In this document: one piece after another, positions 13,001 through 19,039 of the stretch
How the letters are laid out: every line of letters begins with the position of its first letter
Numbering within the stretch: position 1 is the stretch's first letter
NCBI GenBank assembly: GCA_031291445.1
Contig: JARLJA010000156.1
Span: 1-51,561 of the forward strand
Source: Xanthobacteraceae bacterium
GTDB taxonomy: Bacteria; Pseudomonadota; Alphaproteobacteria; Rhizobiales; Xanthobacteraceae
Direction: 5' to 3'
DNA length: 51,561 nt
Notes under the pieces: model-generated
Databases searched by the model: none
What the model saw: only the letters and a program-made list of their open reading frames with translations
What the model was told of the DNA's origin: nothing
Position numbers and translations under genes: made by a program

Positions 13001-13816
13001 GGCGGCGACGTCGACATCTTCGGGCCCGGCGGCTCGATCAAGGTAGGTTCGCTGGCGATCGAGCCCAACTCGAATCTCAAGCTCAACAATCTCGGCCTGA
13101 TCACCGAGGGCGGCGGCGACATCAACACCTTCACCGACGGCAGCGTGCTGGTGAATGCCAGCCGCGTGTTCACCGAGCAGGGCGGCAGCATCCTGATGTG
13201 GACGTCGAATGGTGACCTCAACGCCGGCGAGGGCTCGCGCACCACGCTGTCGCTCAATGCCCTCCAGGTCTTCATCGACAACAACGATTTCCAGAGCATC
13301 AACCGCGGCGGTCTCGTCACCGGCGCCGGCATCGCCACGCTCGCCTCGTCCGCGGACGTGCCGGCTGGCAACATCACGCTGCTGGCGCCGAACGGTATCA
13401 TCGACACCGGCGACGCCGGCATCCGTGCGACTGGCATCTTTGACTATGTCTCGCCGGTACCGCCTGTCGGCACCGGAGGCGTTCAAGCCAGCGGGGGTAC
13501 AAAAGGGGGGCCAGCTCTTTCCTCACAAGCATTTACCGGCGACACCAACGTCAACACGAACCAGGCCAACACCCACGTGGGCCCCGATACGACCGCCAGC
13601 ACGACCAAATCCAGCCAGCCGTCCGTGATCATCGTCAACATCGTTGGCTATGGCGGCGGCGACAACCTGCCGACCGGCTCGGTGGGCGGGACGGGCGGCG
13701 CCACCGGTTCGACCGGCGGCACCAACGACAACGCCGCGCCGGCGGGATCGGGTCAGGACAACGACACCACCGGCGGCCCCGGCAACACCAAGCGGCGCGA
13801 CGGCACCAGCGGGTAG
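1088..13816 (+). CDS. Giant filamentous haemagglutinin-like exoprotein (TpsA, two-partner secretion)
   Basis: A 4242-residue secreted beta-helix adhesin of the FhaB type. The ATG at 1088 is preceded by GAAGG at a suitable distance. Residues 1-48 form an extended signal sequence (basic RRWRLR, then a hydrophobic stretch ending PPAFG). Residues 54-100 are very Ala/Gln-rich. The TPS domain follows at about 104-250, with INQNGIIFGPSAQINVGSLI as its signature. The long middle is made of short Gly/Ser/Thr-rich beta-strand repeats with almost no Cys. A threefold helical repeat lies near residues 3720-3910. The conserved C-terminal DUF3739-like block covers about 3950-4120 (GGDVDIFGPGGSIKVG; GGGDINTFTDGSVLV), then a Gly/Thr/Asp-rich tail. 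I see no VENN motif or recognisable toxin tip, so contact-dependent inhibition is not supported. The start of the lytic transglycosylase gene lies 12 bp downstream. Confidence 0.95.
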   Translation: MAEKMTSEPAGRQGRNEPGQTWLRRWRLRVLATTALTAIVGAAPPAFGVYLLRGASNPGATAASQAAQSAASASAQAAAAKQAAAMAAAAQAIQAAQSRNSIAHSTYLLNLSSNGGAAVPNGNAPGGLVLDPNSTQTVGISGMTQTTSGNTVIDTIKQTQAKAVIDWTSFNIGANTELDFVQSSPSWSVLNRVTGSSANPSQILGHINATGGVYIINQNGIIFGPSAQINVGSLIASSLDVGGYGMTEAQRNAFYLTNGIASQAKNAANTAYLDSFSSTLAPTGGMEGNVTVLQGASITAVGPGLSSGSPGFIYLFAPNVENDGILSAPAGEVGLVAARAVALIPNVYAPTTNEAIGDNTAASAITNIRGTGFAITPDFITSGVSAGTAAQTYQPNTGSVINSGIISTPAGVTILNGYAVAVAPTGVISADTSISRNSQVFLDAVASVNLAGTISIQPLDNGDTPLPWGGNSSSSNGSTVVTFTPPSIEMSAVQVNLASTSLISAPGASVAAATTTQNFGAGLSAGASSVQQITMGSGATIDVSGLENVQLAADYNIVTFKVTGTELANDPLQRSGLLNGQYISVDIRNTGTNADGSTWIGTPVADASGYVAQVSRSIEQLLTAGGNVSFSTSLTTAGSRIVLSPGASINVAGGSVSYQSGYVPNTRLIGSDGHVYDISQANPNLTYVGIVGEFVTSDARWGAAATRTYISKFNQVYEPGYVEGYSAGSISIQGASVAGLGQANFQFGAIVGQRQAALGEASGTAVAYAVEARDLIPSQGGLTIVAPESFVITDGSPSYSGAAFQPGTSNVIQVSASQLNGYGLSSLSITGNDLYIPAGTTVAMASGGTFSATTAGAIDVEGTVAARGGQISLTTEGFSLRFADNLYSYSVNASGQSDITVGGTLDVRGLWVNDTGLTAATETGPGFINGGAITLQTLNGTDASGAVNRTGNITLTAGSLLDASSGGYVNTKGVAKTTSSGTLAGNGGNISLAVFQGAGFTGLAGSPDPLESGAHDSIVTMDGTVRSYGFATGGTLTISTPSFQIGGTPSGDPNTLYLPTAFFTQNGFASYVLQTPNDTQIFANFITVAPNQTVTLQQQNFASNGFAYTGIGTGANVTDFAPLVTLPGDQRKPVNLTLQTGVTSTGSSAGSIALDAGSTIATDPGAKVTLDVTNAASSLQVSGSITDHGGTVIMEAYSVQLGAGSVIDLSGTFIPSSTFGTFGTALQSGTLLAGGTLTIDTTKPGGEASGSAISGSVTAAAGAVVDVSGAAATIEGYDTTTPVRETISVASWSDAGTVNINTGSLNWNGKFKAEAGGPQGNRGTLNLGGNTISLVSSMSNLAGASTSTIIAAADQLAAFDTVYLYAGAYDPANALTGGSGFISAALPGAGNTSAKTVWEPLQVYGNVDLTVRNRLLISALAIVDQTPTGGAGVNFAANYVLLSSNPASAPPLSSGQRNLTISGQTIDVQSAAFSNFLNVTLASSGDIRLMAPPVNDGVNLVNGTEIVNASTGSSAFFGELATGGNLTLSAQRIYPATAVDFAIDLTGSLGTVTFTAPAGSNTSTPLSAGGSLTVSAATIIQDGNLFAPLGTISLGTLSNADRDPNDHRTAVVTQSVTLGAGSLTSVSLAGQIVPYGQTEDGTNWFYNAPTSPLTGPPTKAVLLKGGNITVAAGSNLNISGGGDLQSFEWVSGKGGTKDVLSDVVQNGTTYTSASSTVYAILPSGSQASVAAYDIDFNSYLGDKEPLAGQQVYLSGGAGLAAGWYTLYPAHYATLPGAYRVVDYGSSLANPGLAVGTTLPDGTVIMGGAYGQSSLGLRASGTELFSVESSSVWQQYTQFTPSSANTYFTASAGHVASTQVLPIDGGRLSIAASVSLVLSGTINSQAAAGGTGGELDISSAKVDIIDSGTTALAGYVGIQASEIDSAGFESVLIGGFRTDQSNGTTLITPTATDVRVDLSTTPLTAPEVILVAAPAVASGGATASYTVTETGTATAPAAPASFTVPAFQPGTGNVTIASGVVTANGSTGADTGRRYVLGSSSLAALASQLGGTLTTSTSGGPLITGVTYASSVQSTIANFMSGNAAGALFLASNAPGASVTRNLLPAGGVKIQFQSLSPTTTNTYYYTLSLPTSSPGTLTVGGNGQSVTAGAAPGSSTQPKVLILSATGQTGAINVQPGAVVGAQSVTVAAPSIGIGDSSGTADSVVLGHDLMAQLTQGSLTLQALSGNIDLYTYQNLPNCAASCQIGIGDGVTLQNLTLDAGAIVGHGFGATIDAAGTVTLVNSGVGAASAADATFVVNSQSYPGGHLAIAANEIDLAGGNSSINGYTEVDLIASQQVFVKGAGSLTLGATGSGATPVNLVMLTPNLLVGTATTTSSSTTSQFALTTQGNLLLRGDGSAPAATSQIGGSIAITAASIELDQASIEALSGTISLHATGSSNAGRTSGNILLGDSSYLAAGGYARTLIDQIRYSSGGHVSLTSDNGDIVTSATGTIDVSQPAGGLASGGEIDITAQNGNLVSTAGVGVLASRILGVTYGAANGATGGIFHLDIGGGLANNSLDGLVDSLTTGGFTNEVSIETRTGGLVLDNVGLGAGQMRALTASIISLTADSTDPILGRVVLGSGTKLDASGNSGGTIEIYARSVDVEGVLDAHATGAGQAGGSVTIGTRLTASRQYDATYGFEIVSVQDNPATGFLDGMLTLGSTFSVNLSGMPDSSGNVRNGTLTLRAPLIETAATGGTPQYSVRINTGANPQTALVGVAAVALDVYATWSTTDNTTGAQHFDGIIDPAGTTAALAGANHKAFYDNTLVNFTQNALSQLVDQPSLSPITAFGTSLPVPLILSPGVVLQNPSMAVNNGDITVASAWNLAAGVIVNPVSGKFSQSASDILFAYRFGYCVPSCTAASATYYDAPGNLTLQAVRNINVNASISDGFFDTENLSGVTSTSATQQVVGSIPSGAPTALSTATFTAIENALLGNLSNPNGFSPTVTTANPGGLAGYDLFPSTLNLVVQTPGGASSWATTTAQPRSWSYRLTAGADFSSANPNAVGTVATYGDGATGALAGQGNVIVNGHTTYSYKAGGTFSSSPTLTIALPTMLRTGTGDIIIDAARDVVLADTSAPGVIYSAGVNAQLPSGFTPPNLFYAGDATSSVTPYDELLSETVGGVTASVKLAGPTTAPAFPVDGGDIVIRAQQDIIGFQNVFATANYALGASLATSNPAYQFYAPWLLVQASGSSGDGAYVTTGSQYERQTAWWIEYGRFDQGVMSAGGNVTVVAGRDLRDFSVSLPTTGAVSGGQTSTSLPQVTLYGSGNMVIRVGRNLDSGSFYEGSGTATITVGGSVQSDWTGAIVTNALPVTTVPVSVSTVLAVDTGSINLTAAGSITITDILNPAQIHGVSGTTMVTYGPNSTVGLTSIGGDVTVNSTPALISNGITPSTAQFVLPAVVNIEALSGNITTPQAGMTLFDSPSASLSLLAYGSVNLIGGGTTAASNPSGTIGAGTALVDQAFNPYEPNLWPGNTALGSTTPVLAHASDSADNLYDLIYAATGSITGGQADIEIPRPVLVKAGLDIVDLNLTAQNIRTSDVSQIIAGRDITYDAFSVSNAANTGGGLQIAGPGFLDVEAGRNLGPFLVASADGSKTTYTQQGIVSSGNAATFDSVISSTTQGPVSFPVGNNLYTAVGYPSTIFLGAVSGAGHRLGTQNFLLPSTGATIVALFGVAPSTDYLGFVQVHYADLKSFLGSRGYPVTSATSESVVVSMWSTLSLATQQAFLAQADPSLTYVGLVTAFADATVTNLSTLQAFLVANGSTVPSGASAAQLVNVFSGLSLGLQQQFVHQITPAIDYSAVVTRYLDPTTAVAYSAGTSGVYLADLVTFLDAHGYPAVSSTAAAWSTWSQIPSSLQHMFLDQVFFSEIQRAANQTTSAIGYTAVDTMFPIARGYTDNATTGTLGAPTTQLVSTGALNLLHATIQTDYGGDVDIFGPGGSIKVGSLAIEPNSNLKLNNLGLITEGGGDINTFTDGSVLVNASRVFTEQGGSILMWTSNGDLNAGEGSRTTLSLNALQVFIDNNDFQSINRGGLVTGAGIATLASSADVPAGNITLLAPNGIIDTGDAGIRATGIFDYVSPVPPVGTGGVQASGGTKGGPALSSQAFTGDTNVNTNQANTHVGPDTTASTTKSSQPSVIIVNIVGYGGGDNLPTGSVGGTGGATGSTGGTNDNAAPAGSGQDNDTTGGPGNTKRRDGTSG
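12241..12815 (+). repeat. Threefold degenerate repeat inside the exoprotein
   Basis: Three consecutive copies of a roughly 55-68-residue unit break the beta-strand pattern of the exoprotein. Each has a Tyr-rich first helix (DYLGFVQVHYADLKSFL, TYVGLVTAFADATVTNLSTL, DYSAVVTRYLDP), a linker often containing GYP, and a final Leu/Gln-rich helix (LSLATQQAFLAQ, LSLGLQQQFVHQI, IPSSLQHMFLDQVF). Approximate copies are 12250-12405, 12418-12600 and 12605-12812. Confidence 0.7.
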
Positions 13817-13828
13817 GGCTCAGACGAC

Positions 13829-14599
13829 GTGGCGGGGGAGATCATCAGTTCGGTCGTCAAGTCGGTGGCTCGCGTCATGGCCGGCCTGGCGCTACTTGGC
13901 GCGCTCATTGGCGCCGCCCGCGCCAGTGATCCGGACAACGCCGTCGACATGCCGCCACCGTCGCCGCTCAAGGGCGCGCTGCCGGCCACCGCCGCCCCGC
14001 TGCCGCCGAGCCTGATCGCCGCGCTGGCGCCGGGCAGCTCGAGCCGCACGCTGGTGCGGCTCGAAGCGGTGCGCGCTGGGCTGCCGCCCGAGGTCGCCGA
14101 CGCGGTCACCGAGGTCGAGAGCGGTTACCACGCCGGGACCATCGGCGCCGCCGGCGAGATCGGCCTGATGCAGGTGATGCCCGGCACCGCGCGCATGCTC
14201 GGCTTCACCGGCTCCGCCGACGAACTGGCGACGCCGGCGATCAACATCCACTACGGCGTGACCTATCTGGCCCAGGCCTGGCGCCTCGCCGGCGGCGACA
14301 TCTGCACCGCGACCATGAAATACCGCGCCGGCCACGGCGAGACCCGCTTCTCCTACCGCTCGGTCGACTACTGCCAGCGGGTGCGCGCCAAGCTCGCCGC
14401 GCGCGGCTATCCCGTCACCGGCACGGTGCCGGTCGCCACTTTCGGCGAGCCGTCATGGCCGGGCGCCAGCGGACGCATCGCCGGGGCGCGGGGCCGCTGG
14501 CGCAGCTTCGCCGGCCGCGGCCCGGATCTCGCCGGCCTCAACGCCAGGCTGCGCGCGGTCACCGACCTCACCCACGCTCACCTGGCGGCGCTGCACTGA
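13829..14599 (+). CDS. Periplasmic lytic transglycosylase (SLT domain)
   Basis: Cleaves the glycan strands of peptidoglycan. The 256-residue form begins at a GTG 12 bp after the exoprotein stop. An in-frame ATG at 13877 would give a cleaner signal peptide (MAGLALLGALIGAARA), so the start is uncertain. The SLT fold is clear: AVTEVESGYH carries the expected catalytic Glu, followed by GEIGLMQVMPGTARMLGF, then an INIHYGVTYLAQAW segment and the YRAGHGETRF region. Its position directly after the exoprotein suggests it opens gaps in the wall for the secretion machinery or surface display (inference). It ends 22 bp before a convergent glycosyltransferase. Confidence 0.88.
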   Translation: MAGEIISSVVKSVARVMAGLALLGALIGAARASDPDNAVDMPPPSPLKGALPATAAPLPPSLIAALAPGSSSRTLVRLEAVRAGLPPEVADAVTEVESGYHAGTIGAAGEIGLMQVMPGTARMLGFTGSADELATPAINIHYGVTYLAQAWRLAGGDICTATMKYRAGHGETRFSYRSVDYCQRVRAKLAARGYPVTGTVPVATFGEPSWPGASGRIAGARGRWRSFAGRGPDLAGLNARLRAVTDLTHAHLAALH

Positions 14600-14621
14600 G
14601 GCGGCGCGTTCGCGGTTTCAC

Positions 14622-15749
14622 TTACATGGCTTGCGCTGCCGGCTGGACCGGAGCAGGCGCTGCGCCGAGTTCCGGATCGAACACCGCACGCAGCGCGGCT
14701 TCGGTCTTCTCGCGGGTCGCCTCGAACCGCGCCAGCGCGCGCAACGAAGCCTCGCTGGCCCTGCGATAATCCGCCGGGCTCTGCTTCCACGCCGCGATGC
14801 GGCGGACCGCGGGCTCGATATCGTCGCCATCGCGGTCGAGCAGCACGGCGCCATCGGCATCGACCATTTCGCACAGGCAGCCGCGTGACGTCACCACCAC
14901 CGGCAGGCCGGCCGACATCGCCTCGTAGACCACCAGCGGCTCGGCCTCGTTGGAATAGCGCGACGGGAACATGAAGGCGTCGATACGCCGGTAGAACGCC
15001 TCCTTGGCCTCGCCATAGAGCGGACCGTGATAGGTCACGTTCGGAAGCCGCGACAGGCGCTCCTCAACGAACTCCCGCTCCGCGTCATTGGCGTAGGGCC
15101 CGGCGAGATCAAAGGCGACACCGTCGTCGCCGGCAAAGCGCGCCGCGACGTCGAGAAAGCGGTCGACACCCTTGGCGCGGGAGATGTTCGAGAGGTAGCC
15201 AATGCGTGCGAGATGGCTCCGCGGCGTGGCGAGCGTCGCCTGCGCCGGAAAGAAGCACAGGTTCGAGACCCGGACGCAGCGCAACTCGGCACCATAGAGC
15301 GCGCGGAGCTTGCGGCCCATGTCGTGACACAACACGACGTGCACCTGGTCGCGCGGCGCGATCCGGACCAGCAGCGCCAGTACGCCGCGGCGGCGGTCGA
15401 TGTAGTCGAAGCTGTGGTGATGCAGCACCACGCGGTTCGCGCGCAGCCGTGCCGCCGTCACCACCAGAAGGTCGTAGAACAATCCGTTGCCGCCGGAGAG
15501 CGAGACGTAGACCGTCGCGCGGAACGGTCCGGTGAGCAGGGTGCGCAGCGTCCGCGCATAGGCGCGCGCCCGGCTGAGATGCCACCGCCAACCCCGCGTA
15601 CGGGCGGTGGGCGAGATGTTGCATTCCACGGTCGCGGCGCCTGCGACCGAGAGAAGGGAGGCCACCGCGCGGGTGATCACCGAGGCGCCGTGGACCGGTG
15701 GCGGCAAGGGGCCGACAATGAAGATCGGCTTAGCGCCGGAACGAGACAT
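14622..15749 (-). CDS. Glycosyltransferase, family 4-like (GT-B fold)
   Basis: Transfers a sugar from an activated donor, probably in exopolysaccharide or lipopolysaccharide assembly. Starting at the ATG at 15749 (MSRSGAKPIFIVGPLPPPVHG) the protein has 375 residues; a GTG at 15803 would add 18. The N-terminal Rossmann part shows a Gly/Pro-rich donor loop, the middle LARIGYLSNISRAKGVDRFL is the usual start of the second domain, and EAEPLVVYEAMSAGLPVVV is the nucleotide-sugar-binding E-x7-E motif. No signal peptide is seen. It is divergent from the Wzz-type gene, which supports a polysaccharide role. The acceptor and sugar cannot be told from sequence. Confidence 0.88.
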   Translation of the reverse strand: MSRSGAKPIFIVGPLPPPVHGASVITRAVASLLSVAGAATVECNISPTARTRGWRWHLSRARAYARTLRTLLTGPFRATVYVSLSGGNGLFYDLLVVTAARLRANRVVLHHHSFDYIDRRRGVLALLVRIAPRDQVHVVLCHDMGRKLRALYGAELRCVRVSNLCFFPAQATLATPRSHLARIGYLSNISRAKGVDRFLDVAARFAGDDGVAFDLAGPYANDAEREFVEERLSRLPNVTYHGPLYGEAKEAFYRRIDAFMFPSRYSNEAEPLVVYEAMSAGLPVVVTSRGCLCEMVDADGAVLLDRDGDDIEPAVRRIAAWKQSPADYRRASEASLRALARFEATREKTEAALRAVFDPELGAAPAPVQPAAQAM

Positions 15750-16060
15750 CTGCAGGGCCACGTCATCGCGGGAGGGACGGGCGCGGACAGCGCGCGGCAA
15801 CACCTATCGCGGGATTGTGCGACAGTTCTGTGAAGCCGCCGGCGAGCGCGCCGGATCTGTTGGCACCTTGGGTGAACAATGCTAAGGCCGTCTCGCGTGG
15901 AAACTGCATGCGGCGCGATCGACCATGAGTGGAATTGTCATCGTGCCGTTAAAATCGACGCGGACCGACCGTCGGCGGCGAGGACTCCGCTGTCTCGAAC
16001 GGTAGTCCGGACGTGCGGCCCTGGGGGCCGCGTCGCATCACAGCTTGCTCCGAGTGTTCC
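15750..16060. promoter_or_regulatory. Divergent intergenic region between glycosyltransferase and Wzz genes
   Basis: 311 bp with no convincing gene. It must hold the promoters of both divergent genes, but I see no clear operator palindrome or promoter consensus. Confidence 0.4.
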
Positions 16061-17560
16061 ATGACCGATACCGGCTACCCGCCGCCTCCGATCGACCCCT
16101 CCGTGCCATCGCTGCTCGATATCGCCCTGATGGTGGCGGACTTCCTGAAGCGCCACCGCAAGCTGATCTACCTGTGCCTGGTGCTCGGGCTCGCATTCGG
16201 CAACGTCTACATGGCCATGACCAAGCCGACCTACACGGCGGGCGCGTCGCTGATCCTGGACATGCGCAACGTCCAGTTCAACAACCCCAAGCCGATGGTT
16301 ACCGACCAGTCGCTGGATTCGGCCTTCGTGGAGAGCCAGGTCGAAGTGATGCGATCGCGGGCGGTTGAGCTCGCCGTCATCCGGCGGTTCGATCTCACCA
16401 GCCGCCCCGAATTCGTCAAATCGACCGGCGGGCTGCTGGGCGATGCGATCGAGTTTTTCGCTCGTCGCGTCGGCGGAGCCTCGCCGCCGCCGGACTACGA
16501 GCTGACGGAGCGCGCGCTGCGCGTCTTCGACAGCCGGCTCGCCGCCAAGCGCGTCGGGCTGAGCTTCATCATCGAGATCACGTTCCGCTCGTCGGATCCC
16601 GAGCTCGCTGCGGCGATCGCCAATGCGACGCTGGAGGCCTACATCGCGGACGCGAAGAATGCCAAGACCGAGATCACGCGCCGCGCCATCGACTGGCTGC
16701 AGGAGAGTTTGGATGGACTGCGCCAGCAGGCGATCGCATCCGACCGGGCGGTGGTCGAGTTCAAGGCCAGGAACAACATCGTCAGCACCGACGGCAAGCT
16801 GATCAACGACCAGCAGATCAGCGAAGTGTCGAGCCAACTCGTGACAGCGACGGGACAGAGGGCGGAAGCGAAGGCCCGGCTCGAGCACATCGACTCCATT
16901 CTCAACGACGTATCAGCCGAGGATTCCAGGGTCGACCCGGCTGTCACCGACGCGTTGCGCAGCGAGATCATCACCAAGCTGCGCACCCAGTATCTGGAGA
17001 TCGCCAACCGCGAGGCCGAATGGGAGGTCCGCTACGGCCGGGACCACAACGCCACCGTCGGGCTGCGCGACCAGATGCGCGAGATCAGGAATTCCATGCT
17101 TGCGGAGCTGCGCCGCATCGCCGAGACCTATCGCAGCGACTACCAAGTCGCCGAGCAGCGCGAGAGCAACTTGCGCCAGCAACTGGCGGCGGCGATCGCC
17201 GGCACCGAGGGCACCAACAACGCGCAGGTGACGCTGCGGGAGCTGGAAAGCGCGGCGCAGACCTACCGCACCCTCTACGACGATTTCCTGCACCGGCATA
17301 TGGAAACGCTGCAGCAGGTTTCGTTTCCGGGGACCGAGGGCCGGATCCTGTCACGCGCCTCGCGTCCGCTGCGGGTCAGTTGGCCCCGCGCCTCGGTCGT
17401 CTACCTGCTGTCGATCGTGCTGGGGCTTCTGTCCGGGCTGCTGCTGTCACTGGCATTCGATGCCCGCGCCGCGTTCGTCGCGGCACGCGCTGCTGCCGGC
17501 ACTGATCATCTCGCCGTCCCCGCGGCGGCGACAGGGACCTCGGGACTGCCGGTCCCGTGA
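16061..17560 (+). CDS. Wzz/GumC-type polysaccharide chain-length determinant
   Basis: An inner-membrane polysaccharide co-polymerase of 499 residues that controls the length of exported polysaccharide. The ATG at 16061 (MTDTGYPPPP) is chosen over an upstream ATG at 16013 because the added residues are unlike the family. A first membrane segment is near residues 35-53 (LIYLCLVLGLAFGNVY), then a long periplasmic coiled-coil domain (about 200-400), and a second membrane segment near 446-466 (VVYLLSIVLGLLSGLLLSLA). The Pro-containing stretch RASRPLRVSWPR just before it corresponds to the family motif. There is no C-terminal tyrosine autokinase domain, unlike ExoP. The stop overlaps the start of the next gene. 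Confidence 0.88.
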   Translation: MTDTGYPPPPIDPSVPSLLDIALMVADFLKRHRKLIYLCLVLGLAFGNVYMAMTKPTYTAGASLILDMRNVQFNNPKPMVTDQSLDSAFVESQVEVMRSRAVELAVIRRFDLTSRPEFVKSTGGLLGDAIEFFARRVGGASPPPDYELTERALRVFDSRLAAKRVGLSFIIEITFRSSDPELAAAIANATLEAYIADAKNAKTEITRRAIDWLQESLDGLRQQAIASDRAVVEFKARNNIVSTDGKLINDQQISEVSSQLVTATGQRAEAKARLEHIDSILNDVSAEDSRVDPAVTDALRSEIITKLRTQYLEIANREAEWEVRYGRDHNATVGLRDQMREIRNSMLAELRRIAETYRSDYQVAEQRESNLRQQLAAAIAGTEGTNNAQVTLRELESAAQTYRTLYDDFLHRHMETLQQVSFPGTEGRILSRASRPLRVSWPRASVVYLLSIVLGLLSGLLLSLAFDARAAFVAARAAAGTDHLAVPAAATGTSGLPVP

Positions 17561-18240
17561 TGCACGCAGCGGCTCCGACCGGCCTCCGTCGGCTGCCGCC
17601 GGCGCTGCGCATGATTGGGAAAACCATCGACCGCTCCACGCGTTTCGCGGCTGCCGCTCTTGCCGTTCGTGGAGACGGTCGGCGCTATACTCCGCTGGTC
17701 TACGCCATGATCGCGGGGCTGCTCTTGCTTCTAGCGGAGACCCTCAACGAAGCTGGCTGGGCCACCACGAGCGTTGCGGTGGTGCTGCTGCTCGGACCGC
17801 TGATGGCGATCTGCGCCATCGACGCTCGATTCGGCATCATTCCCGACGGGCTCGTCGTCGCGATCGCGTGCGGCGGATGCCTGGAGATGGCGATGACCGG
17901 AGTCGATCCCGTGCAGCGGACTATCGCAGCCGCGATGATGCTGGCCGGCGCCTGGCTGTTTCGCGCCAGCTATTTTCGGGTGCGGGGTTTTCACGGGCTC
18001 GGCCTCGGCGACGTCAAGCTCACGGCAGCGGGCGTGCTGTGGACCGGACTCGGGCCGGTGCCCGCGATCATTCTGATCGCCGTCGTATCGGCGCTGGCAT
18101 GCGTCATCCTGCAGCGCCTGCAGGGGAACAGGGTGACCGGGCGGGATGCGATCGCGTTCGGGCCTCACCTTGCGCTCGGGATCTGGCTGACCTGGGTTGC
18201 CGGTGCCCTGGGTTGCTGCAGCGAACTCTGGCCAGCGTGA
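17557..18240 (+). CDS. Prepilin peptidase, A24 family (short, no methylase domain)
   Basis: A membrane aspartyl protease that removes leader peptides of type IV pilin-like proteins. Length is 227 residues from the GTG at 17557 (an ATG at 17560 is equally possible; both overlap the Wzz stop). The two catalytic aspartates are visible at D89 (CAIDARFGIIPDG) and D152 (GLGLGDVKLTAAG, the GxGD motif). Several hydrophobic segments surround them. The N-terminal Cys-containing methyltransferase domain of PilD is absent, as in CpaA/TadV-type enzymes. No pilin or tad genes lie nearby, so its substrate is unknown. Coupling to a Wzz gene is odd. Confidence 0.85.
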   Translation: MMHAAAPTGLRRLPPALRMIGKTIDRSTRFAAAALAVRGDGRRYTPLVYAMIAGLLLLLAETLNEAGWATTSVAVVLLLGPLMAICAIDARFGIIPDGLVVAIACGGCLEMAMTGVDPVQRTIAAAMMLAGAWLFRASYFRVRGFHGLGLGDVKLTAAGVLWTGLGPVPAIILIAVVSALACVILQRLQGNRVTGRDAIAFGPHLALGIWLTWVAGALGCCSELWPA

Positions 18241-18398
18241 TCTGGACGCGATGATGAGTTTTCGCGGGCCGTGCGTCCGATCGTCGGAAATCTGGGGCAA
18301 CGACGCGGGACCCAAGCCGTCGGCGGCGCGTTGGGGCGGCCGGTGCAGCAGACGCCGAGTTGCAGCCGAGCGGTCGGCGCTTCCGCTGGACGGGTGGC

Positions 18399-18689
18399 CT
18401 ATCCGGTCATGACCGAGGGCGCCTGTTCCGTTTCGCGCGTATGCTCAGCCATCCGGCCGTGCATCGCGAACAGATCCGCAGCGCAGGTTGCTATCTCGCG
18501 GTCGATCCACCGGCGTGCGAGGCGATCGAGGAGAATCTCGGTGAGCTCGTTGTTGAGCTTGACTCGGGTTTGCCCATCGCGGCTCCTCCGCCGGTCGAGG
18601 AGTAACGCCGCGACCTTGGCGCGTGCGCTCGCTGCGTCGCAATCCATCAAGGTCCCCAGTTCGTCATACGTCATCCAGATCTGAGGCAC
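18399..18689 (-). CDS. Small conserved hypothetical protein (WMTYDEL type)
   Basis: About 96 residues from a GTG at 18689, which follows GGGAG at good spacing; an earlier GTG at 18704 is also in frame. The protein begins PQIWMTYDELGTLMDCDAAS and has a basic core LDRRRSRDGQTRVKLNNEL, then a helical Ala/Arg/Glu-rich tail. The first part looks like a small helix-turn-helix-like segment (YDEL...CDAASARA), but I assign no function. I recall proteins with this opening in Bradyrhizobium-type genomes; that is memory, not a search. Confidence 0.65.
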   Translation of the reverse strand: MPQIWMTYDELGTLMDCDAASARAKVAALLLDRRRSRDGQTRVKLNNELTEILLDRLARRWIDREIATCAADLFAMHGRMAEHTRETEQAPSVMTG

Positions 18690-19039
18690 GCCGCACTCTC
18701 CCACCGCTCGGCAATGATAGGCGAACGCGCTTAAAGATCCGTTACAGGTGGTGCGTCGAGCGGACGTGGCATGTTCGGCGTGGCGCTCGACAGTCGGACG
18801 GATCGGTCGGCCGGAATTATCGCGAAGGCCCGATGTTCGGGCCGTGTGCGCGCAGGCATTTCATCGGTCGCGAGGCAAAGGCTGAGCGCAAAAGCCGCAT
18901 TCAAGGTTGCCAAGACATGGTTGCCGCCAAAAATGTTGCTGGGAACGAATTCCTTCTGGCGGCGTTTGTTCGTGTTGATCAACCGGACAGTGTCTGAGTT
19001 TTGGAGTGGGGGTCTCTGAACGTTCTGGAGTCACGTGCG
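18690..19039. other. Gene-poor stretch, function not seen
   Basis: About 350 bp between the small hypothetical gene and the BA14K-type gene. Base composition is somewhat less GC-rich than the surroundings. Short open frames exist on both strands (18771-19019 plus, 18731-18982 minus), but neither has a good ribosome site or a recognisable domain. The last part should contain the promoter of the BA14K-type gene. Confidence 0.35.

Noticed and set aside
13500-13816. Possible toxin tip at the exoprotein C-terminus
   Set aside because: The tail is Gly/Thr/Asn/Asp-rich and disordered in appearance, without VENN or catalytic motifs, and no immunity-like gene follows.
18271-18684. Plus-strand frame overlapping the small hypothetical gene
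   Set aside because: Ser/Arg-rich low-quality sequence; the minus-strand frame has the better start and a protein-like pattern.
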